The notes under the pieces were generated by a model, which did not search any database, was not told the DNA's origin, and saw only the letters and a list, made by a program, of their open reading frames with translations. DNA of 64,000 bases from Trichodelitschia bisporula (Eukaryota > Ascomycota > Dothideomycetes > Phaeotrichales > Phaeotrichaceae), in contig ML996693.1 of assembly GCA_010356995.1 (NCBI GenBank), positions 806,001-870,000 of the forward strand, written 5' to 3'. A program made the position numbers and the translations under genes. Of this stretch, positions 23,127-33,887 are shown one piece after another. Numbering within the stretch: the first letter of the stretch is position 1; each line of letters begins with the position of its first letter.

Positions 23127-24427
23127 CTACCGCTGCGTAGCCTTCTCGAACGACTCCAGAACGGAGCTGCCGATGTCGCTCGTACCCTTTGACACGTCTT
23201 CCACTTCATTCTCGAGCTCCTCAAACCGCGGGTTCTTCTGTGCCTTACCCGAAGCAATCTGCTGCGACTGGTTGACCTTGCCGTACACTGCCATTGCGCT
23301 AGCAATCATGCCACCCATGTCCCCGACATTGCCGGGTACAATGACGGCCGTGCCCTCCTTCGCCAGCTTCGCGAACGCATCGACGTAGCGCTCGGCAACG
23401 CTGAGAGCGAGCGCACCCTGTGCCGCATCCTTGCCCTCAGCAATCGCTGTGGACACGGCGTTGATGCCTGCCGCTGTAGCCTTCGCCTTGAGCAGGATCG
23501 CCTCAGCTTCACCATTCGCCATGTTGATCTGTTCGGAACGCATGGCCTCTGAAGCCAGGATGACGCTCTGTTTGCGGCCTTCGGCAACGTTGATGGCGCT
23601 CTGGCGCTGACCCTCTGACTCGAGAATCTCCGCGCGCTTGCTGCGCTCCGCAGTGACCTGGCGGTGCATAGCCTCGACAACAGGGGCGGGTGCGTGAATG
23701 TCGCGAATCTCGTAGCGTAGACAGATCACGCCCCACTCCTTAGCTGCCTCATTGATGGCGACCGTAATGTTTGAGTTGAGGTTAGCGCGCTCCTTGAGAA
23801 CGTGGTCCAGGGTGAGCTGGCCGATCTCGGAGCGCATAGTCGTCTGCGCGAGCTGCGCGATGGCGTATTCGGGATCTTCAACACCATAGCTATACTTGTA
23901 AGACATATAATTGATTACGAGTGTGACGCAACCTACCTCGACTTGTACGCATCGAAAACCCGCGTGTATAGCACACCGTCGAGATCCAGCGTGACGTTGT
24001 CAGCCGTAATGGCACTCTGGCTGGGAATCTCAATCGCCGATTCCTTCAGGCTCCGGACGTAGGCTATCCGATCGATGAAGGGGATGAGGATAGCCAGGCC
24101 AGGCTCGAGTATGCGGTTGAATTTGCCCATGCGCTCCACGACCCATGCTGTCTGCTGGGGAACGAATCGAATGATGGTGTTCGCGGGGAGGGAGGGCCGC
24201 TTGAAGTAGGTAGTCGGAGGTCCGCCTTGCATTTGCGCGCCATATGCTCCGAATGGCTGCATCTGGCTGGGCGCCGAGTTGCGAGAGCTCAGAGCATAGT
24301 GCCGACGGAAGCCTAGCGGAGACTGAGAACTGAGGGCGTATGCAGAATGTAGAGGAAAGACGCGTCCCCTAGTGCTGCGCAGCACGCTCCTTACGGCTGT
24401 TTCCACTGCCTCGGTGGCGAGCAGCAT
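23127..24427 (-). CDS. SLP2: Stomatin-like protein 2, mitochondrial SPFH-domain protein
   Basis: Exons 23937-24427 and 23127-23889 give 417 residues. The 47-nt intron ends at TATAG, rebuilding DAYKSSYGVEDPEYAIAQLAQTTMRSE, the highly conserved core of the family. Order: a basic, Ser/Arg-rich presequence of about 75 residues typical of mitochondrial import; NTIIRFVPQQTAWVVERMGKFNRILEPGL opening the SPFH/band-7 domain (about residues 90-260); then an Ala/Glu-rich coiled-coil helix with AERSKRAEILESEGQRQSAI; and a tail. SLP2 binds cardiolipin and organises prohibitin-linked scaffolds in the inner membrane. The start at 24427 gives the presequence directly. It is divergent from the WBP4-like gene, with 291 bp between the start codons. 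Confidence 0.92.
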
Positions 24428-24718
24428 CGTGGTGGTTGATGTTGTTGGACTTGGTTGAGAGTGAAGCTCCTCGGGCAAGTCAATGTTACTACAGGCAGCT
24501 CCAAGCCTGTGACGTGAAAGCGGTCGGAACAACCCTTTTCCGTCGGCAGGTGCGACCCGCAGCGGCGAATGAAGCAGGAACATCCCATCGATCGTGGTTG
24601 CCCAAAGTTGCGAGGAAACGGAATAGTACCGCTACTCCTGACGACTCGGCAGTTGTCCTTCTAGCGACTCACCCACGAGCTGCTCCAGACCGTCCAGCTC
24701 ATTGACTATCCGAAGAAC
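24428..24718. promoter_or_regulatory. Shared bidirectional promoter region, SLP2 / WBP4-like gene
   Basis: 291 bp lie between the two divergent start codons. No TATA box was identified. Both genes must draw their core promoters and leaders from this stretch. Confidence 0.5.
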
Positions 24719-25631
24719 ATGTCCGAATACTGGAAGTCAACGGCAAGTTCCCAAAGCGCCTACTCCCGTGTCCTCTGCTAACGGCTTATAGCCAAAGTAC
24801 TGGTGCAAGTTCTGCAAAGTCTTTGTCAAGGACATCAAATTTGAGAAGGCGCAGCATGAAGCAACCCCTCGACACCAGGGTAATATCCAACGATCCATCC
24901 GAACACTTCATAAAGAGAATGATCAGGCGGAGCGCGAAAAGCAAAGAGCGAAGCAGGAGGTTGCGCGTCTAAATGGCGTAGTGTCCGGGCTAGCAGCAAC
25001 TCCGAAGCCTGTTCAGCAGCCGTCATCCAGCAAATCCGCACCTCCGCGACAAGCCACGGCCGAGGAGCGCAAGGCACAAATAAAGCAGCTTGCGGCCTTA
25101 GGTGTCGAGGTGCCGGAGGAGTTCAAGCGGGATACGGCTATGCCTGGAAAATGGCAAACCGTTTCGGTGACGCCCATCGCCGGCTCCTCAAAGGACCCTG
25201 GAGTTATGAATCCAGATGCCGTGGCTGTGGGTGTGCGGAGAAAGAAGGCGCCCGACGAAGAGGAAGAAGAGATTCGCCCGAAGAAAAAGACGTGGGGCTC
25301 AACGCTGAAATCATATCCGGGAGCGAAGGACGAGGACGATCTTGAAGCTCTTCTCAGCGCGCCCATCGCCACCAAGGTGGAACTGGAGGTGAAGGTCGAG
25401 CCGGTTGCTGTATCGTTCAAGCAAGAAGGCAGTGACTCCTCCACTTTCATCAAAAAGGAAGAACCTGATGGCAGCGAACCCATTCTAGACGCCGCTCCAG
25501 CTTCATCGACCGTCGAAACCGACCAGCCCATCAAAGCTGAAGTGGAAGCGCCCGTCAAGAAGGAGGCCGAAACTCCGGGAGCCGGTATCGTTTTTAAGAA
25601 GCGCAAGCCCAAACCCGTGCGCCAGACATGA
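24719..25631 (+). CDS. WBP4/FBP21-like U1-type zinc-finger splicing protein
   Basis: Exon 1 is only 24 nt (24719-24742, MSEYWKST). Exon 2 is 24792-25631, for a total of 287 residues. The intron begins GCAAGT, a GC-AG intron with otherwise perfect donor consensus, and removing it gives MSEYWKSTPKYWCKFCKVFV, the recognised start of WBP4-family proteins. The U1-type C2H2 zinc finger spans about residues 9-45 (CKFC ... H-x5-H in QHEATPRHQG), followed by a helix with HKENDQAEREKQRAKQE. The rest is acidic/basic low complexity and ends KKRKPKPVRQT. Family members sit in the spliceosomal B complex. I see no WW domains, which animal WBP4 has, as is usual for fungal forms. Confidence 0.85.
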
Positions 25632-26626
25632 GTCGTTAAACATGCCCTCAATCCACCGGTCATCACTCACCGTTGGCACTATCTGCTTCCGTTACCGAAA
25701 TTGAGGCCTGGTAGTTGATGGCGACGTCTACAGCACCCGCCACCGCCCTTCTCCCGTGCACTTACAGACAAATGGTCCGCCCGGAGTATTTCAAAGCCTG
25801 GCTGATGCTCGTCCATCTCGACGCGCCATTTCCCGAGTTGTGAGGTTACATTGAACCCCTTCGGGAGAGGATGCTCGAACCGGTCATGGCTTAGGGAGAA
25901 GCCAACCTGATCTTTTGCGCCCAGCTCATGAGAGTGACATCGGCGCTCTAGGGAAGCGGTTCCATTGGATATAACATTTGAATATTTAGCGTGCATAGGA
26001 GGCGAAGCTGCGTTCACATATGATAGCATTTGATTTTCGCACTGGGGGTTTCAACTGGTCGACGAACTTGACACAACGAGTCTCCTGCACAGCTCATATT
26101 CTTCCTAGGTACGGGCAGTCTCATCCTGGGCTTTGGTAACCTGCTGTTTAAAGCCGTCGATCTACTTTTACATCTGAGATATCTCAGAAATCAGCGATGG
26201 CTTGTGGTGGAATAATCGGTGTTCGTTTGAATAGCAATCCAAGCACTGATAACTATGAGTACGACGGTGCACTTCGTATCTTCTTATAGTACTGTATGAC
26301 TTAAAATGTTACTTAAGAGGAGGAGCTCCTAGACGCGTACCGCGAATCTGGCGCCACAGTTCGGGCGGGGCTGATCACCGTGTCGTCATGGGTGCCCTTG
26401 CATATATGCCAAGCCACGATTCCCCGCGACACTTTTTGGTATCGTCTTCAATCCAGTCCACCAACTTCGCCTTCACTTACGCATCCACCCTCTTCGAATA
26501 TCTAGGTTGCTACATCTGACGCAGAGCTAGTCTACAGTTAAAACACCATTTCGCACACGACCGCATCATCGCACTCTCTACAATACTTTGATCTCCGTTG
26601 CAGAGCCTGAAGACGCAGTCTTCACT
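25632..26626. other. Intergenic upstream of the GPN1 gene
   Basis: 995 bp. It holds the 3' flank of the WBP4-like gene and the promoter of the GTPase gene. Nothing else is supported. Confidence 0.5.
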
Positions 26627-27817
26627 ATGGCGGACACAGCGCCCGTCGCCATCGTGTGCGTCGGCATGGCCGGCTCGGGGAAGTCTACATTCATGCAGCG
26701 TATCAACGCGCACCTCCACTCCCAGAAGAAGCCGCCTTATGTCGTCAACCTCGATCCTGCCGTGCGCAACGTCCCCTTCGAAAGCAACATCGATATTCGA
26801 GACTCGATCAACTACAAAGAGGTCATGAAGCAATACAACTTGGGCCCTAATGGTGGTATTCTGACATCACTCAACCTCTTCGCTACAAAAATCGACCAGA
26901 TTCTCGGAATCCTTGAAAAGCGTACTGCTCCGCCCCCGCCCGATGCAACCGGCCCTATTCCGAAACCCATCAAACACATCCTCGTGGATACACCAGGTCA
27001 GATTGAGGTCTTCGTGTGGAGTGCAAGCGGAGACATCCTCCTGGGGTCACTGGCTTCAAGCTTCCCGACAGTCATAGCCTACATCATCGACACACCTCGA
27101 TCGGCTTCGACGGGCACATTCATGAGCAATATGCTCTACGCATGCAGCATCCTCTACAAAACGAAGCTGCCGATGATCCTAGTGTTCAACAAGACGGATG
27201 TGAAGGATGCTGAGTTCGCGAAGGAGTGGATGACCGACTTCGAGGCTTTCCAGGCTGCCCTCCAGAACGAGGAGGAGACAGGGCTGTTCCAGAACCAGGA
27301 GGGTGCCGACACGGGTGGTATTCAGGGCCAAGGCAGTGGTTACATGACCAGCCTGTTACACAGCATGAGCCTGGTCCTAGAGGAGTTCTACAAGCACCTC
27401 AAGGTGGTGGGCGTGAGCGCTATGACGGGCGATGGCGTGGACGAGTTCTTCGAGGCTGTGGAAGAGAAGAAGCAGGAGTTCGAACGCGACTACAAGCCGG
27501 AGCTTGAGCGGCGGCGCAAACAGCGTGAGGAGGAGAAGGAGCAACGGCGGGAGAAAGAGCTAGGCAAGCTTCTTTCTGATATGCAAGTTGACGCTGCGAA
27601 GGGCAAGGGTAAGAAGCCAGTGAAGGAGGAGCCAGAAACCGTTAGTGAGGCGGAGGACATGAGCGATTCGGACGAGGAGACTGGCTTAGTGGATCCAGAT
27701 GATGAGGATGAGCCGGTTGAAGGTCTTCAGGGCCGATACAAGAAAGCTCTCGCGGACGGGCCTTCCGAGGAAGACTTCAGCTTTGCGAGCTACATCCACA
27801 AGGCGAACATAGGCTGA
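26627..27817 (+). CDS. NPA3: GPN-loop GTPase 1 (RNA polymerase II assembly/import factor)
   Basis: A single exon of 396 residues. Visible motifs: P-loop GMAGSGKST (13-21), [11 protein letters not shown], the family-defining GPN loop LGPNGG (73-75), the G3 motif DTPGQIE, and the G4 motif NKTD. The family's C-terminal helix and acidic tail follow ([22 protein letters not shown]), ending in [15 protein letters not shown]. Npa3/GPN1 dimerises with other GPN proteins and is needed for assembly and nuclear import of RNA polymerase II. The start at 26627 ([13 protein letters not shown]) is the first ATG; the frame upstream has no ATG. Confidence 0.93.
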   Translation: MADTAPVAIVCVGMAGSGKSTFMQRINAHLHSQKKPPYVVNLDPAVRNVPFESNIDIRDSINYKEVMKQYNLGPNGGILTSLNLFATKIDQILGILEKRTAPPPPDATGPIPKPIKHILVDTPGQIEVFVWSASGDILLGSLASSFPTVIAYIIDTPRSASTGTFMSNMLYACSILYKTKLPMILVFNKTDVKDAEFAKEWMTDFEAFQAALQNEEETGLFQNQEGADTGGIQGQGSGYMTSLLHSMSLVLEEFYKHLKVVGVSAMTGDGVDEFFEAVEEKKQEFERDYKPELERRRKQREEEKEQRREKELGKLLSDMQVDAAKGKGKKPVKEEPETVSEAEDMSDSDEETGLVDPDDEDEPVEGLQGRYKKALADGPSEEDFSFASYIHKANIG

Positions 27818-29381
27818 GACTATCCCCGGTACCTAATGAAATGCTTCTTTCGAACGAGGATGCGGATGCGTGCATATTGCTTGTCGCACAGGTTACACTG
27901 ACAAAAAGCTTGTGAAAACGACATTGCCCGAAGCCTTTTGGCTTGAACTGGAACATCTTCTCAAGCCAAACATCTGCAGTCATTGAAACTTGAGCTTGAC
28001 GAAGCTTGATTCGAAACGTCCTCTGCGCTCTCCGGTTTCGGTTCACAGCTGTCAACGGTATGTTTAGTGACAAGTGACTTGGTTGAGGCAGAGAAGCTTG
28101 CGAGGCATATGGAAGGAACAGTTCGTACTCTGCAGCAACATTCGAATATCTATTCGATAAATATCTGATGTCAGTGAATCCAACATGAAGTTGGTAGGCT
28201 GTGCCCCCCTCTCATCAGCGTTGACTCGTTGCTTTTCTACGGATGTAGACTTGTGATTAAGGGCTCCGTTTCCTGTCGTCATGCCCTATGATGTCCAGCC
28301 CTGTGCCTGTATCAGCCACCATGGGAAAGCGACGTCCGAGGTTTTGGATCGCGCCACATCCGTCCTTGTCACTTTTCTTTGGACGACCTCCGTCCGAGCA
28401 TCAGAAACGTGGCTGGGCCGAAGAACTCGTGAACGAGAAAGCAAAGCTTCGTGACCTCGGAGCTTCCGTCGTAACTCGTTTTCCGTCAGCGTGGCGATGC
28501 GCAAGACACCATAACCATCAGCTCAATGCGTGCTGTCACCAGCGCAGCTGGCCGTTTCGCACTGTCATCACTTCTCCAGGGGCAGAGCCCATAAGCAGCA
28601 ACCCCTCCGCACGCATACCCCCGCGGGTCCAATCAACCCCCGCATTCCCCTGATCGTCGCCGGCACCAACGCTCCCGCGCGCACATCCAGGAGGCTCCGT
28701 GGGAGGTTCTTGGCAGCGCCGCAGCAGGCGCCGGTGTTGGCGGGGCCCTCGGCCGGGCCTGAACAGGGGCTGATTGGCCGGGGAGAAGGCTGGTGCGGCA
28801 CGCCCCCTTTCGGCCATCCAGCGGGCAGTGGGGCCTTTTAGCCGGGCCGGGACTGGGCGATGCAAGAGAGCACGGTAGCGCAGAGATCTGAGAGGGTCGG
28901 AATGGGGTGTTGCCGGGGTGCAGTTTCAAACGTGCGGGTCGGGGGCTTTGCCGCGCTGCAAGAAACTTCGAGGGGCTCCGACGTGCTCTGTTATATCTGC
29001 CTGTGTTTCCCTCCCCCCAAGGGGGTTGGTGTTTGTCTTCTCAAAAAGTTTGGCTCTTGCGTTTAACGGTTGCTTGCGAGTTTTCACCGAGTCGATCTCG
29101 CGTTTCTTTCTTACGTGCTAGACTGCACAACACTCCTTTCTTCAACATCGATAAACTCGCCGAGCGAGCATCACCACCACACCGAGTGACATCGTCGCCG
29201 AGACCTCTCTTTAACCCAGGTGGTTACTATATTCAGTAAAAAGCTTTTGACCGATCATTGCATTCTTCCGCAAGATTTCTTGGACTACTTCTCTCCACAT
29301 CTCTCAAACACATATCCTGCATTGATTGCAGAATTATATACCTCTTACATTCTCACCCCATACCAAGAAACAACCATCATC
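27818..29381. other. Intergenic between NPA3 and the CRH gene
   Basis: 1.56 kb. The right part (about 28.9-29.38 kb) is pyrimidine-rich and likely the long promoter/leader of the cell-wall gene. A GC-rich block lies at 28.6-28.85 kb. No gene is supported. Confidence 0.5.
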
Positions 29382-30777
29382 ATGCATTTTCTCACTGCGA
29401 CCTCTCTGCTGGCCATCGTGCCGGCAGTCCTCTCCCAGACGTTCACGTCGTGCGATCCGCTCAAGCGCTGTAAGTCATCTATAGTACGCGCTCCGACTCT
29501 CCCCTCTAACGGACGCAGCCGATTGCCCTGCCAACCCGGGATTACCGGCGGAGTACTCTGTCGACTTCCGCAACGGCGCGCCGCCCTCGGGCGAGTGGAC
29601 GATCGACGGTCCGGTCACCTATGGCCCTGACGGTGCGGAGTTGACGATCTCCAAGCTGGGCGATGGGCCGACCATTGCGACCACGGGCTTCTACTTCTTC
29701 GGCTACGCGGAGGTGGTGTTCAAGGCGGCTCCCGGTGCTGGTATCGTCAGCTCCATGGTGATTCAGAGCGATGACCGGGACGAGATCGACTGGGAAGTTG
29801 TCGGATCGAAGACGAACGAAGTTCAGTCAAACTATTTCGGCAAAGGCAACGACACCACGTTCGACCGCGGAGCGACCCATCCCTTGGCGAATGTGGACAC
29901 CCAATTCCACACTTATGCTGTGAGTTGGACCAAGGAGTCGATCACGTGGATGCTGGATGGCGCCCCAGTGCGCACTGTGAACTACGCCGAAGCTGTTGGC
30001 GGAGCTAACTTCCCGCAAACGCCGTCGAACCTTCGCATCGGCAGCTGGGTGCCTGGCACCCCTGGGAACGCGCAGGGCACGATCGACTGGGCCGGTGGTC
30101 TCGCGGACTTTTCCAAGGCGCCGTTTGTCTTCACCGTCCAGTCCGTGAAGGTTGTGAACTCCAACCCAGGCGACTCGTACACGTACGGGGACAATACCGG
30201 CAGCATGGACAGTATCAAGGTGCTTGGCGGCAGTAATTCTGTCTCGAGCGGCGACTCAGCGGCCACGACCGCCTCAGGCAACAACCTCAACCTCGCTTCG
30301 AAGACTGAGAGTGGAAGCAAGACGACGTGCACCAAGAGCAGTCATAGTGTCAAGGCCCAAGGGGGGGGGTTCGGCGAGTCCAGCGCAGCTGGACAGAAGA
30401 CCTACTCCATCAGTGTCGCCTCGGGCAAGCCCTCGAGCGGCGACAGCGGCAGCGGGAGCGATAATAGCGGAAGCGATAACAGCGGCAACGGCGGCATCGT
30501 CGCCGTCGGTCAGCCATCCAACACTCCGGCGCCTACGTTCACTATCAAGCCTGGGAGCGGCAACGGGAGCGGCCAGGGCAAGACGGCAGCGGCTGGAGCT
30601 ACGGGTGTGGCGGGCGCGACGGGTTCCATGGCCACTAGCTTCGGCCTGGGTGCCACTGCCTCGCGGAGTGGTTCGGCGGCTCCGGCCGTTTTCACTGGCG
30701 CTGCTGTTCGCAGGACCGATGTCAACATCATTGCAGCCGCGTTGATAGCGGCGGTGGCGATCGTTCAGGTGGTTTAG
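29382..30777 (+). CDS. CRH-type GPI-anchored glycosidase/transglycosylase (GH16)
   Basis: Exons 29382-29469 and 29519-30777 give 448 residues; the 49-nt intron starts GTAAGT. Residues 1-18 form a secretion signal (MHFLTATSLLAIVPAVLS). The GH16 domain has the catalytic motif DEIDWE at 117-122, with QSNYFGKG and HTYAVSWTKESITWMLDG further on. A Ser/Gly/Thr-rich linker (about 270-420) and a hydrophobic C-terminus (NIIAAALIAAVAIVQVV) indicate a GPI anchor. CRH proteins link chitin to beta-glucan in the cell wall. No chitin-binding (CBM18) domain is seen, so this is the shorter class of the family (Crh1/Crf1 kind). The linker contains GSDNSGSDNSG repeats. Confidence 0.92.
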
Positions 30778-31367
30778 AGCGTATATACCGGCTTCGGCCC
30801 CTTCTTGTACCCAGCGATGATTTTTGGCGTTATGATACCATATGGATCGAGGGATGTTGTAAAATCAGGAGAATTGAGTCATGACATGCTCCCTTTGCGT
30901 CTTGCCTGTGAACATGCCGAGGGAATCGGAAGAAGTTTTATGGACAGCCGGCCGTGGACGGGACGGAACTCCACGAAGTCAGATCGGAAGGGGTGGTCCG
31001 ATAGTGACTTTGTTTGGGTGGTAAGTACTGATGACAAGATGTTGAGAACATCGGACAGGCCAGGTGGAATCGAGATATCGCTTCTTTCGTCTTATCTCTA
31101 TGCTTGGGAAACCCTCCAGTTCCTTTTCAATGAAGGCTGTGTTGTGCATAACGGTGTGACGAGGTGGCTTTCGAATCGACGTTGCTTATCGATAGAGAAT
31201 GACTTCAGATCACCCCAGTTTCAACCCGGCGTGCCCCGCTAACTACCATTTGCTCATCCCCGCTACCCCCACTCGAACCCTATGAAAAGCAATTGAAGCT
31301 CCATCACAGCTTCGCAACCTCATCTCTCCACCTATTTTCCATCGATAAGCTCCCGAAATTTATCACA
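30778..31367. other. Intergenic: phosphoglycerate kinase promoter
   Basis: 590 bp. The last 100 bases are pyrimidine-rich (CATCTCTCCACCTATTTTCC), typical of the leader of a highly expressed fungal glycolytic gene. Confidence 0.55.
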
Positions 31368-32723
31368 ATGGCACTCTCCAGCAAGCTCTCCATCTCTGAC
31401 CTGGATCTCTCCGGCAAGAGAGTCTTCATCCGGGTATACCCCGCCTTCTCCAAAGCCTTGTCACCTTACTAACCCCTCTCGCAAACAGGTCGACTTCAAC
31501 GTCCCCCTTGACTCTAACAAGAAGGTCACCAACGACCAGCGCATCGTCGGCGCCCTTCCCACCATCAAATATGCCATTGACCATGGCGCAAAGGCAGTCG
31601 TGCTGGCCTCGCACCTCGGCCGCCCGGACGGCAAGCGGAACGACAAGTACAGCTTGGCTCCGGTAGTGCCCGAGCTGGAGCGCCTGCTGGGTAAGAGTGT
31701 CATATTTGCGGATGATTGCGTCGGCCCGGAGGTCGAGGAGATCGTGAACAAGGCGTCCGATGGCCAGGTAATCTTGCTGGAAAATCTGCGCTTCCACCCT
31801 GAAGAGGAGGGCAGCTACAAGGACGCCGACGGCAAGAAAGTCAAGATCGATAAGGCGCAAGTCGCCGAGTTCAGCAAGGGCTTGTCTGCCCTGGGCGATG
31901 TGTACATCAGTCTGTCTCTCGTACCTAAGAAAGTTCAAGCACTAACGAAACAGACGACGCTTTTGGCACATGCCACCGCGCCCACGCCTCCATGGTCGGC
32001 GTTAAGCTGCCTCAGAAGGCCGCTGGCTTCCTGGTCAAGAAAGAGCTCGATTACTTCGCGAAGGTGCTCGAGGCACCGGAGCGCCCGTTCCTGGCCATCC
32101 TCGGTGGCGCCAAGGTCTCAGACAAGATCAAGCTCATTAACAGCATGCTCGACAATGTCAACAGCCTGATCATCTGCGGCGGCATGGCATTTACCTTCCG
32201 CAAGGTGCTCTACGGCATGAAGATCGGCAGCAGCTTGTTTGACGAGGAGGGCTCCAAGACGGTCAAGGACCTCGTCGAGAAGGCGAAGCAGAAGGGCGTT
32301 GAGATAGTGCTCCCCGTCGACGACGTCACTGCCGACAAGTTTAGTGCGGACGCAAAGACTGGCTACTCCACGGACGAGACTGGCATCCCTGACGGCTGGA
32401 TGGGTCTGGACTGCGGCGAGAAGAGCGTTGAGCTCTTTAAGAAGACCATCGAGAAGGCCAACACTATCCTCTGGAACGGCCCTCCGGGCGTCTTTGAGTT
32501 TGACTCCTTCGCGAACGGTACCAAGGCTACGCTTGATGCCGCCGTTGCCGCTGCTCAGGCTGGCAAGACCGTTGTCATTGGCGGCGGTGACACGGCCACC
32601 TGCGCCGTCAAGGCCGGCGTCGAGGACAAGCTGAGCCACGTATCGACTGGTGGTGGTGCATCGCTGACGCTGTTGGAGGATGGCTCTTTGGTTGCCATTG
32701 ATGCTCTGGATAGCCGAAAGTAG
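31368..32723 (+). CDS. PGK1: Phosphoglycerate kinase
   Basis: Three exons, 31368-31433, 31489-31909 and 31954-32723 (introns 55 and 44 nt), give 418 residues, the usual length. Diagnostic blocks: [13 protein letters not shown] across the first splice, [42 protein letters not shown] across the second splice, [24 protein letters not shown] and the C-terminal [13 protein letters not shown] ... [16 protein letters not shown]. It transfers phosphate from 1,3-bisphosphoglycerate to ADP in cytosolic glycolysis. All catalytic regions are intact. Confidence 0.97.
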
Positions 32724-33068
32724 TGACGCAACCGCGTAACGACCTTTACTTAGACTAGTCATGTGCATCTGAAATGATCTCCTGTGTACTCTACGAGACG
32801 TTCTCTGGGTGCTCTCGATACATGCAGCTCCTCGATGCTGCGATGGTGCGTTGGGATATGAGACTCGCATCTACGTGTGCAGCTCTAGATGCTGTAAAAT
32901 CTGCCCTTATTGCAAGCGCGATAGGTAAGATGGTGACGTGCACATGCTCAGACGCGAAATATATGCCCGCTGACAAACAACTGCTTGCATTGATTCAAAG
33001 GACACCGGACACACAACCAACGCCATCTCCCCTTACTCCATAACCATGTTGAGATCGCCGGCTATGCT
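32724..33068. other. Short intergenic between convergent PGK1 and SEM1
   Basis: 345 bp shared 3' region of convergent genes; nothing further seen. Confidence 0.5.
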
Positions 33069-33420
33069 TCATTTGCTCGAATCGATCTTCTTGAGTTCCT
33101 CCCTGAGATGGTTAGCGATGTCCGCCACCGCGAGGCCGCACTCACTTCAACTGCTTGGAGAAGTCGTCTGTCGTATCATCATCGTCCCAGCTCTCCTCCC
33201 ACAAGTGCTGCTTGCCGCTTGGAAGACCGGTGTCTTCCTCGGCCCAGTCTCCATGCGTTAGTGCCGGAGGTGGCAGATGGCGCGCATCCATACCTTCGAC
33301 CGGGAAGTCCTCGAACTCGTCGTCTTCACCGAGGGCCGCGGCGGCCGGCGGGTTGGCGGGCTTGGACTTGGAGTCGCTGGCGGCGGCCTTGTCTGTTGAT
33401 GTAGAAGCTGGGGCAGACAT
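33069..33420 (-). CDS. SEM1: Sem1/DSS1, 26S proteasome lid and TREX-2 subunit
   Basis: Exons 33146-33420 and 33069-33102, with a 43-nt intron (GTGAGT...CTCAG), give 102 residues. The hallmark acidic/aromatic segments are present: [12 protein letters not shown] and [23 protein letters not shown], with the second completed only by splicing ([11 protein letters not shown]). The N-terminal 30 residues are Ala/Ser/Pro-rich. Sem1 is an intrinsically disordered protein that staples proteasome lid subunits and also serves TREX-2 and BRCA2-type complexes. Without splicing the frame ends just after FSKQLK. Confidence 0.93.
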
Positions 33421-33887
33421 TTTGGGTTCGAGGAGTGCGTTTGAAGTGTGACGGTGCTATGAGGTTGCGATGTAACAAGGTCGCCATGACGGAAGCGTAC
33501 AACCGGATTAACAATATTCCGGGTTGGAGGGACTTTCAGGCAACAGGTTTGGCCTCGAGGTCCGCAGTTCCGCGGGAGCGCCGGCGGAGAACATAGTATC
33601 TTGGTTCCTTTGATGCGATCACTGGCACCGACTATTGCACATACGAGTTGGACTGACGCATAGTCAAAGAGGGTGGTGCCCAATCTCGCTTTTCCGACCT
33701 GCCATTGTGCCTCTCCACCTTGTCCGATACATTATATTCTAACTTCGCCCGCCTATGACAGCTCTCGGGAGATAATTTACACACGGATTTCCTTCTTTCA
33801 AGGGAACCGCTATTAGACACTCATTTGTAGTGCGCTCGATACCGTTATTTGGTGTATAAGTTTTTCCTTAAGCGCTCACTCGACACT
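33421..33887. promoter_or_regulatory. Divergent promoter region SEM1 / IML2
   Basis: 467 bp between divergent start codons. No specific element was recognised. Confidence 0.45.

Noticed and set aside
28530-28865. Overlapping GC-rich frames upstream of the CRH gene
   Set aside because: Open on both strands because of GC richness; no consistent coding signal.
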